Positions 1 through 5,453 of a DNA stretch of 6,683 nucleotides are shown piece by piece. This DNA is from Acidobacteriota bacterium (lineage in GTDB: Bacteria > Acidobacteriota > Blastocatellia > Pyrinomonadales > Pyrinomonadaceae). The position numbers were made by a program, and so were the translations under genes. Under the pieces are notes generated by a model. The model ran no database searches. It had not been told where the DNA came from and saw only the letters and a program-made list of their open reading frames with translations. Within the stretch, counting starts at the first letter, position 1. Every line of letters begins with the position of its first letter. The stretch covers positions 1 through 6,683 of the forward strand of contig QHXL01000098.1 in assembly GCA_003222935.1 (NCBI GenBank). Reading direction: 5' to 3'.

Positions 1-1341
1 GTTCTTAAGTAGTTGATCGAGAAGCGTGCGAGCGTCATCGACCTTGCCCGCATCAATCATCAAGCGCACGGCATGGAAACGCGCCGACGCAAATGCAGCT
101 GAAGGCGAAGGAACTTTGAGGGCTTCCGCAACTAGCTCTGAGGCATTCGCATGCTTACCATCCACTTTGGATAACGCAGCCACTAGCCATGCGAGTGAGT
201 GAGTTGCCTGCCAGCGAGACATCGAGTGTTGAAAACTTTCCGGAGACGACGCTTCTAAAGTGGAGATCCAATCGGTCAGGTTGTCAGTCTTCAGTTCCTC
301 TTGTGGAATAGGTGATTTCGCCGGCTCTTCGGTTTCCAAAGCCTGGTCAAGAAGCACTGTGTAGTCCCACAGATCCTGTTTGAGGTGGTCGTTGGCGCGC
401 TTGGAGACGAGGGTTTGCGCCAGTTCATGCAGTCGCTCGGCGGGCCTCAGCCGAAGCCGGACCAGATCAAGTAGGCGTTGGGACGCCTGATGGGTTGTCT
501 CAAGTTTCTTATCTGCAAGTATCTTTCTTAACTGAGCTTCAGCTTGCGTGAGTACCTCGTTCTTTATTTCCGGCGCGCCGAGGCTGGCTTTGCGCACAAG
601 CGCCCGAGCCATTAAGTACGGCGCAGTCGATCGCCACGGGGAACTCGAATCCGACGCGATCCCGGCAAACTCTTTTTGCGCTTCATCAAAGCCATTTGAG
701 TAAAAGTTCGCCGCAGCAATTTGATAAGCACGATCGGCACGCGCCAAAGCATCTGCGTCGGTCGCGAGTTGTTGAGGAACTTGTTTACCTTCCGCGCAAT
801 TTGCGAAGACCAGGTCCTGACCGTCTATCCAGGTCCGTACGGCGGGGCTATCGACACCATACTTCTTCACCCTGTCGTTGAGCGTTGTAATTGCAGCGTC
901 AAACGCATCCTTAGGACAGTTGAGATAGGTGTCGTACTCGTTTGGCTTTTCGCGACTGCGATAGACCTGAATCTTGGGAGCCTCAGTTACTCCAGGCACC
1001 TTTTGTCGGGCGTCAGTCCAGGCTTTGATCCAGTCCTGCTCGCCGGGATCCCACACGCCGTTGAGGCGATCATTCCACAGTTCGGTCAGAGCTTTTTGTT
1101 CCTGAGGTGTGAAAGGTGAATTCGAGAGATTCCTGTAAGCAACATACAAATAGGAGCGAGCGTAGCTTGGTTGCACCACGCCAATTTCGCCCTTTGCGTA
1201 ACGCTCGAGCGGGTAAGCGGGGTGAACCGTGTAGACAAAGACCGCTTCCATTGAGGAGGGGCCACAAGCAAAAAGGTTCGTGTTGAGCAGAGTCAGCAAA
1301 AGACTAAATGCGATGAGTGGGCGAAGTAGTCTTAGAGTCAT
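1..1341 (-). CDS. Exported TPR-like protein of unknown function, C-terminus outside window
   Basis: An uninterrupted frame of 447 codons runs from ATG at 1341 off the left edge, so the C-terminus is missing. I do not recognise a named family. Residues 1-25 form a signal peptide: arginines at 4 and 7, a hydrophobic core at 9-19, then LFA before Cys26. The LFA-C junction is close to a lipobox, but Phe at -2 is unusual, so it may be a lipoprotein or a simple Sec substrate. The mature protein starts CGPSS and has an aromatic-rich N-terminal block (residues 57-70, QPSYARSYLYVAYR). Cys142 and Cys182 could form a disulfide outside the cytoplasm. From about residue 200 it is alpha-helical with TPR-like stretches (about 200-235 and 424-447), suggesting a protein-binding scaffold. 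A GGAG Shine-Dalgarno (1351-1354) lies 9 nt before the ATG and supports this start. It is transcribed divergently from ETF-QO. The gene call is firm; the function is unknown. Confidence 0.88.
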   Translation of the reverse strand, partial: MTLRLLRPLIAFSLLLTLLNTNLFACGPSSMEAVFVYTVHPAYPLERYAKGEIGVVQPSYARSYLYVAYRNLSNSPFTPQEQKALTELWNDRLNGVWDPGEQDWIKAWTDARQKVPGVTEAPKIQVYRSREKPNEYDTYLNCPKDAFDAAITTLNDRVKKYGVDSPAVRTWIDGQDLVFANCAEGKQVPQQLATDADALARADRAYQIAAANFYSNGFDEAQKEFAGIASDSSSPWRSTAPYLMARALVRKASLGAPEIKNEVLTQAEAQLRKILADKKLETTHQASQRLLDLVRLRLRPAERLHELAQTLVSKRANDHLKQDLWDYTVLLDQALETEEPAKSPIPQEELKTDNLTDWISTLEASSPESFQHSMSRWQATHSLAWLVAALSKVDGKHANASELVAEALKVPSPSAAFASARFHAVRLMIDAGKVDDARTLLDQLLKN

Positions 1342-1429
1342 TTGGGGCGTCTCCGGAGCATTGAGTTTATGAAACTTTCGAGCGAGTTTACACCAACAGA
1401 GCCGTCGCCTCACATCTCATAGATCACGA

Positions 1430-1526
1430 GCAAATGTCCGATATGCTTCAGCTTGTCATAATTCTGAATTAGTGCCGTCTTCGCTGTATTTGGATCGCGA
1501 CAAGCTAAAGCATATCGGACATTTGC
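1430..1526. repeat. 97-bp near-perfect inverted repeat (28-bp arms)
   Basis: The left arm 1430-1457 and right arm 1499-1526 are reverse complements at 27 of 28 positions; the one mismatch is C1449 against A1507. They flank a 41-nt loop (1458-1498) that contains a small palindrome, AATTC-T-GAATT, at 1460-1470. It lies between divergent genes, 5' of both, so it cannot be a terminator for either neighbour. The shape fits a MITE-like element with terminal inverted repeats, a REP/BIME-type palindrome or a structured RNA. I see no obvious target-site duplication at the edges and no coding potential. The inverted repeat itself is certain; its class is open. Confidence 0.9.
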
Positions 1527-1568
1527 GGTGTCAGCTTGAGGCGTTTCAATTTCGACCTCATAAGAGGC

Positions 1569-1574
1569 TATACT
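1569..1574 (+). promoter_or_regulatory. Probable -10 element of the ETF-QO promoter
   Basis: TATACT matches the sigma-70 -10 consensus at 5 of 6 positions and lies 40 bp before the ETF-QO start codon. The best -35 candidate is TTCAAT at 1545-1550, with an 18-bp spacer and only 3 of 6 matches, so the promoter may need an activator or simply be weak. The expected transcription start is near 1581. No equally convincing promoter was found for the divergent gene. Confidence 0.5.
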
Positions 1575-1579
1575 CCGAC

Positions 1580-1593
1580 TGAATGGTCATTCA
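1580..1593. promoter_or_regulatory. Operator-like palindrome at the ETF-QO transcription start
   Basis: TGAATG-GT-CATTCA is a perfect 6-bp-arm palindrome with a 2-bp centre, placed 6 bp after the predicted -10 hexamer and so over the expected transcription start, a usual repressor position. The right half TCATTCA equals, and the left half TGAATGG nearly equals, the half-site of Bacillus FadR (YsiA), a TetR-family repressor of fatty-acid degradation genes including etf genes. In the Bacillus consensus the halves are 4 bp further apart. Control by a TetR-type, acyl-CoA-responsive repressor is inferred; no such regulator is in the window. Confidence 0.45.
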
Positions 1594-1614
1594 TTTTTGC
1601 GCAGAGGTTAATTG

Positions 1615-3324
1615 ATGGAGCGTGAGACTCTCGAGTTTGATGTCGTCTTTGTTGGTGCCGGTCCAGCTAACTTAAGTAGCGCCCTGCACCTGACGAAGTT
1701 GGTAAAAGAACACAACGACGCAGTCGCAAAAGGCGAGCGTGTTGGACAGTCGCTCGGCGACATCGAAATTGCAGTGATCGAAAAGGGAGCCGCGGTAGGC
1801 GCTCATATTCTTTCCGGCGCCGTTATGGACCCGAAGGCACTCAAGGAACTGATCCCTGACTTCGTCGAACAAGGCGCGCCACTCGAATCACCCGTCAAGG
1901 AAGACTATTTTTTGTACCTCACTTCCAAGCACGCGCTTCGTTCTCCAATAACTCCACCGCCCCTGAAGAATCATGGTTATTACATAGTTTCACTAAATCG
2001 TCTTACCGCCTGGCTTGGAGAAAAATGCGAAGAGGCCGGCGTAAACATATTTCCGGAGTTTCCCGGCGCAGACCTTCTCTATGACGCGGAAGATCGTGTG
2101 CAAGGCGTACGGACGGGCGACAAAGGGATCGACAAGGAAGGGAAGCCGAAACCGAATTACGAACCCGGCGTCGATCTGCGCGCTAAGGTGACCGTGCTGG
2201 GTGAAGGCCCAAGAGGTTCACTTACAAAACAGTTGGTCCAGAGACTAGGATTAGACGAAGGTCGCGAACCGCAGGTCTACAGCATCGGCGTGAAAGAACT
2301 TTGGGAATTGCCGGACGACCGATATCCAGCCGGCCGTGTGACGCACACTCTTGGTTTTCCCTCGGATTCTCAAACTTACGGCGGTGGTTGGATCTACGGC
2401 ATGCAGAACAACATCGTCAACATCGGATACGTTACAGGTCTCGACTATAAGGATCCGATGCTGGATCCGCATGCCGAATTCCAGCGATACAAGACCCATC
2501 CCTTTATCGCGAAACTCCTGGACGGCGGAAAGATGATTCGCTATGGCGCCAAGACAATTGCGGCCGGCGGATATTTTGCGATGCCACGCACCTATGCCGA
2601 CGGCGTACTGCTGGTTGGAGACTGCGCAGGTTTCTTGAACTCTCAACGACTCAAAGGAATTCACTCGGCAATCAAAAGTGGAATGCTTGCCGCTGAAGCA
2701 ATCTTTGAAGCAATTCTCGCCGGCGACTTCTCAGCCAGGCAGTTGCAGCGTTATGAAGAGATAGTCAGCAACAGTTGGATCATGCCGGAGTTGAAGAAAG
2801 TCAGAAACTTCCATGCAGGTTTCAAACATGGTCGTTGGATGGGGATCGTCAACACTGGTTTGCAGTTTTTCACTGGTGGTCGTTCGTGGGGTTTGTTCGA
2901 CCGCGATAAAGCTGTCGCAGGCCACGAAGAAATGCGCAAGCTATCGGCTTATGGATACCGCGGCGACAAACTCGAGCAGCGTTACGACGGTCTACGATTC
3001 GACGGTAAACTAACTTTCAATAAAGTCACTGACGTTTACCATGCGGCTGTGGGCCATGATGAAGATCAGCCGGCGCACCTGCACGTACTCGACACGAACA
3101 TTTGTTCGACGCGCTGCGCCGAGGAGTATGGAAACCCGTGTCAGCGGTTCTGTCCGGCAGCTGTGTATGAAATGGTCGATGAGGGTGGGACCGGGAAGAA
3201 ACGCTTGCAGATCAACTTTTCAAACTGCGTCCACTGCAAAACCTGCGACATCATGGATCCCTATCAGATCATCAACTGGGTAACACCTGAAGGTGGCGGA
3301 GGACCAGACTATAAAGGGATGTAA
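1615..3324 (+). CDS. Electron transfer flavoprotein:quinone oxidoreductase (ETF-QO, ETF dehydrogenase)
   Basis: A complete 569-residue protein. ETF-QO is a membrane-associated enzyme that takes electrons from reduced ETF, which is loaded by acyl-CoA and amino-acid dehydrogenases, and reduces ubiquinone or menaquinone. The FAD dinucleotide fold opens the protein with GAGPAN at residues 14-19. Family blocks follow: HILSGAVMDP, GEGPRGSLTKQL and a second FAD segment ending GDCAGFLN. The C-terminal ferredoxin-like domain has cysteines 513, 538, 541 and 544; this 25-3-3 spacing matches the four 4Fe-4S ligands of mammalian ETF-QO. The protein ends with the family signature PEGGGGPDYKGM. Length fits bacterial members once the mitochondrial targeting peptide is discounted. 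ATG at 1615 is preferred over the adjacent TTG at 1612 because AGAGG (1603-1607) lies 7 nt before it. Met547 stands where homologues usually have Lys (CDIK). The gene is apparently monocistronic, with no etfAB beside it, and has its own promoter and operator-like site. Confidence 0.96.
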   Translation: MERETLEFDVVFVGAGPANLSSALHLTKLVKEHNDAVAKGERVGQSLGDIEIAVIEKGAAVGAHILSGAVMDPKALKELIPDFVEQGAPLESPVKEDYFLYLTSKHALRSPITPPPLKNHGYYIVSLNRLTAWLGEKCEEAGVNIFPEFPGADLLYDAEDRVQGVRTGDKGIDKEGKPKPNYEPGVDLRAKVTVLGEGPRGSLTKQLVQRLGLDEGREPQVYSIGVKELWELPDDRYPAGRVTHTLGFPSDSQTYGGGWIYGMQNNIVNIGYVTGLDYKDPMLDPHAEFQRYKTHPFIAKLLDGGKMIRYGAKTIAAGGYFAMPRTYADGVLLVGDCAGFLNSQRLKGIHSAIKSGMLAAEAIFEAILAGDFSARQLQRYEEIVSNSWIMPELKKVRNFHAGFKHGRWMGIVNTGLQFFTGGRSWGLFDRDKAVAGHEEMRKLSAYGYRGDKLEQRYDGLRFDGKLTFNKVTDVYHAAVGHDEDQPAHLHVLDTNICSTRCAEEYGNPCQRFCPAAVYEMVDEGGTGKKRLQINFSNCVHCKTCDIMDPYQIINWVTPEGGGGPDYKGM

Positions 3325-3336
3325 AGGGACGGGACG

Positions 3337-3453
3337 GTGCTTCGATCTTGGTGCTTTGACCTTATGTTTTGTAATTCGAGGTCGACTCTTAAATCGCAGT
3401 AACGTGTCGGGGCCGATCTAAGAACAAAGATCAAAGTCCTAAGATCAAAGCAC
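3337..3453. repeat. Dispersed palindromic repeat, copy A
   Basis: This 117-bp imperfect palindrome fills most of the gap between the convergent ETF-QO and rpoZ genes, starting 12 bp after the ETF-QO stop. Arms 3337-3363 and 3427-3453 agree at 22 of 27 positions, with some mismatches being G-T wobbles, around a 63-nt loop. It matches copy B at 5339-5448: left arms 23 of 27; shared loop blocks AATTCGA (3373) and ACTCTTA (3385); right part from GATCTAAG (3415) 31 of 35. It could act as a bidirectional transcript end between converging genes, but no uridine run follows the hairpin. Confidence 0.82.
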
Positions 3454-3471
3454 TAAAGTGGGTCGCCCTTA

Positions 3472-3717
3472 CTATTCTGCGGCTGATTTGACCGGCTCTT
3501 CCTTGATTGTGTAATGGACGCGTCCCCGAATCACTTCTTCCAAGGCGATTCGTGTGGGTTTGTGTTTCTGCGGATCGATTTCGATTCGAGGTTGAGCACC
3601 GCGTTGAAGTTGCTTACTTCGTTTCGCCGCCAGGATGATTAAGCGATACTTTGAATCCACTTCTGGAGCATTCTCGGTCTCCACTGCGTTGTCGGTTTCT
3701 GCCATTACTGTCGCCAT
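3472..3717 (-). CDS. rpoZ: DNA-directed RNA polymerase subunit omega
   Basis: This 81-residue protein is the omega subunit, which binds the beta' C-terminus, aids core RNA polymerase assembly and in many bacteria helps form a ppGpp site. The diagnostic core is at residues 22-41, where SKYRLIILAAKRSKQLQRG matches the conserved helix, followed by KPTRIALEEVIRGRV, which matches the family block around the invariant IAL-E segment. The first 20 residues are an acidic, probably disordered extension. AAGGAG at 3733-3738 is the only good Shine-Dalgarno, 15 nt before the ATG, which is a long spacer; no alternative start lies between. It is the last gene of the yicC-gmk-rpoZ cluster, 47 nt after gmk, and converges on ETF-QO. 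Confidence 0.94.
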   Translation of the reverse strand: MATVMAETDNAVETENAPEVDSKYRLIILAAKRSKQLQRGAQPRIEIDPQKHKPTRIALEEVIRGRVHYTIKEEPVKSAAE

Positions 3718-3732
3718 GTCTTTATTTTCTTG

Positions 3733-3738
3733 CTCCTT
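3733..3738 (-). promoter_or_regulatory. Shine-Dalgarno of rpoZ with long spacer
   Basis: On the minus strand this reads AAGGAG, the strongest ribosome-binding match in the 47-nt gmk-rpoZ gap. It is 15 nt from the rpoZ ATG at 3717, beyond the usual 5-10 nt, and the A-rich spacer has no in-frame alternative start. This fixes the start but suggests less than maximal initiation. Confidence 0.55.
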
Positions 3739-3764
3739 CTCTATTGAGTGCAGGATGTCAGTTC

Positions 3765-4433
3765 TTAGACTTCCTTAAACTTATTAATCACGTCTCTGAC
3801 CAGTGCTTCCTGACGTGAGCGCCGGGCCCGTTCGGCTGTTACGATCGCGGCTAGTTGCGCTGACGCGCGTTCCACCTCGTCGTTGAAGATAATGTAATCA
3901 AACTTTTCGTACTGGCTCAGTTCAGCAGGCGCGTTGCGCAGTCTTACTGCCAGTTGTTCGGGCGTGTCCGTTCCCCTGGAAAGTAATCGTTGTCGGAGTG
4001 TCTCAAGTGACGGCGGCAGTATGAAGATGCTCACCGAATCGAGCGCAAGCTTACGAACGCTGTCCGCTCCTTGAACGTCGACCTCAAGGACCAGGTCAAC
4101 TCCAGCCGTTGTTTCACTAACGACCTGCGATTCCGCGGTTCCGTATAAATTGCCATGAACATTGGCCCATTCAAGGAACTCACCGGCGGCAACCATTGTT
4201 TCGAACTCTGGCCGGTCTACAAAAAAATACTCGCGGCCATGAACTTCTCCGTTACGCGGCGCGCGAGTAGTGTACGAGACAGAATAGCTAAGATCGGGCA
4301 TAACATCCAGCACGCGCCGAATTAAAGTGCCTTTGCCGCCGCCGGAAGGAGAACTCACAACGTAAAGCACTCCTCCTTGTGAGGGTTTTGCGTGCTGTGT
4401 TTCGGACTGCAGGTCCTTCACTTTACTCGACAT
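3765..4433 (-). CDS. gmk: Guanylate kinase (GMP kinase)
   Basis: This 222-residue cytosolic enzyme phosphorylates GMP to GDP with ATP, an essential step to GTP, dGTP and (p)ppGpp. The P-loop SPSGGGKGT is at residues 28-36. Residues equivalent to the GMP-binding set of yeast guanylate kinase appear at a constant offset of 19: Ser53, Arg57, Arg60, Tyr69, Glu88, Tyr97, Thr99 (Ser in yeast) and Asp119. The lid follows and RGTDT with RLRNA gives the conserved arginines of the ATP-side region. A poorly conserved 20-residue leader precedes the fold, making it slightly longer than many homologues of about 205 residues. The start codon lies inside yicC, overlapping it by 11 nt with only a weak Shine-Dalgarno, so translation is probably coupled to yicC. 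Confidence 0.96.
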   Translation of the reverse strand: MSSKVKDLQSETQHAKPSQGGVLYVVSSPSGGGKGTLIRRVLDVMPDLSYSVSYTTRAPRNGEVHGREYFFVDRPEFETMVAAGEFLEWANVHGNLYGTAESQVVSETTAGVDLVLEVDVQGADSVRKLALDSVSIFILPPSLETLRQRLLSRGTDTPEQLAVRLRNAPAELSQYEKFDYIIFNDEVERASAQLAAIVTAERARRSRQEALVRDVINKFKEV

Positions 4434-5301
4434 TCTGGACTTGCTCGCGAAGTTTTTCGACTTCCGCCTTGATCGCTAAGCCCGCCTCTTTGATAGCCAG
4501 GTCTGTTGATTTTGAAAGAGTTGTGTTGGCTTCCCGATTAAGTTCCTGAAGCAGAAAGTCGAGCATCTTGCCAGTTTCACCGGGTGAATCGAGAGCTTCT
4601 TGAAATTGGGAAAGATGGCTGCGAAGTCTGACCATCTCTTCACTCACATCAGATCGATCGGCCAGGTACGCAACTTCCTGGGCGAGCCTTGACGGGTCAA
4701 TTTCAACTACTTGTCCGCCTCGATTAAGTAGTTCTCCAATACGCTTCTGAAGTCTGACTCGATAAGCGTCGGCAAGTCCGGCAGCTGCGTTCTCAATCGT
4801 CGGCACAAGCGCTTCGATCTTGTTAACTCGATCGCGCAGTTCATTACGTAGGGCTTCGCCTTCCTGCTGGCGCATCTTTTCAAGTTCGTCAAGTGCCTGG
4901 TCGACAGCTTCATCAAGTGCGGCAATCATGCGCTCATCAATACCATTGCGGGCTGGTTGTAGAGCGCCCGGAATTCGCGCCAGCGCATTGATGTCCAGGT
5001 CACCGCTAATCTCGAAGTCTTGTTGCATTTCTTTGAGGGCCCGAACGTAGCCGGCGATTAAAGGTCGGTTCAATTCATAGGCAATCTGAGCGGTGCGCTC
5101 GATGCTTACATTCACATCGACTCGGCCACGGGATAGACGTGAGCTAATACGACGTTTAATTGAGGTTTCAAGTGAAGTTAGATCGCTACTGACGCGGAGA
5201 TGGATATCGAGGAAGCGATTGTTTACGGTCTTAAGATCAACCGAAACAGAGAAGTCGTCCCCGTTTACCATCCCTTTGCCATATCCGGTCATTGATTTCA
5301 T
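4423..5301 (-). CDS. yicC: YicC family endoribonuclease/RNase adaptor
   Basis: A complete 292-residue YicC protein. In E. coli YicC takes part in RNA turnover, and members act as endoribonucleases; the target here is unknown. The N-terminal domain starts with the signature MKSMTGYGKG, then VDLKTVNNRFLDIHLR (about 22-37) and SRGRVDVNV. The C-terminal DUF1732 domain has the ADRSDVSEEMVRLRSHL block, GKMLDFLLQELNREANT at 244-260, SKSTD and the terminal KLREQVQNVE. Length is typical and nothing is broken. The start agrees with the family N-terminus; only a weak AAAGG lies 11 nt upstream. It is the first gene of a leftward cluster with gmk and rpoZ, a conserved bacterial order. Any promoter must lie in or before the repeat at 5339-5448, or transcription reads in from the ABC gene. 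Confidence 0.95.
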   Translation of the reverse strand: MKSMTGYGKGMVNGDDFSVSVDLKTVNNRFLDIHLRVSSDLTSLETSIKRRISSRLSRGRVDVNVSIERTAQIAYELNRPLIAGYVRALKEMQQDFEISGDLDINALARIPGALQPARNGIDERMIAALDEAVDQALDELEKMRQQEGEALRNELRDRVNKIEALVPTIENAAAGLADAYRVRLQKRIGELLNRGGQVVEIDPSRLAQEVAYLADRSDVSEEMVRLRSHLSQFQEALDSPGETGKMLDFLLQELNREANTTLSKSTDLAIKEAGLAIKAEVEKLREQVQNVE

Positions 5302-5338
5302 AAGATAAGAGGCCTTTGTTCTTTCTGCTTAGGGGCTT

Positions 5339-5448
5339 GTGCTTTGATCTTTGTACTTTGATCTTTGTTCGCAATTCGATGGTAACTCTTAGCTCCAAGG
5401 CGCGTCGCGAGTGATCTAAGTACAAAGATCGAAGTACAAAGATCAAAA
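5339..5448. repeat. Dispersed palindromic repeat, copy B
   Basis: This 110-bp palindrome lies between the ABC exporter and yicC on the minus strand, ending 5 bp from the ABC stop codon. Arms 5342-5370 and 5420-5448 agree at 26 of 29 positions around a 49-nt loop. Each arm contains a tandem 14-mer, CTTTGATCTTTGTA, in two slightly diverged units. Loop blocks AATTCGA (5373) and ACTCTTA (5385) and the GATCTAAG edge (5413) recur in copy A at similar spacing. It is better paired than copy A, so possibly younger or under pairing selection. It occupies most of the 152-nt yicC upstream region. No uridine tract suggests an intrinsic terminator. Confidence 0.85.
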
Positions 5449-5453
5449 CCTAC

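Noticed and set aside
721..1119. 132-codon plus-strand reading frame
   Set aside because: It lies entirely antisense to the exported-protein gene, has no family-like sequence and no good ribosome-binding site; the minus-strand frame has a signal peptide and continues across the region.
1342..1430. Promoter for the leftward exported-protein gene
   Set aside because: Only weak TAAACT-like hexamers were found, without a convincing -35 partner.
2251..2664. 137-codon minus-strand reading frame
   Set aside because: It is antisense to the conserved core of ETF-QO and resembles no known protein.
3337..3453. Classical Rho-independent terminator after ETF-QO
   Set aside because: The hairpin has a 63-nt loop, AT-rich arms and no following uridine run on either strand.
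5237..5446. 69-codon minus-strand frame across repeat copy B and the yicC start
   Set aside because: Most of its sequence is translation of the palindrome, and it overlaps the yicC N-terminus in another frame; no ribosome-binding site or homology.
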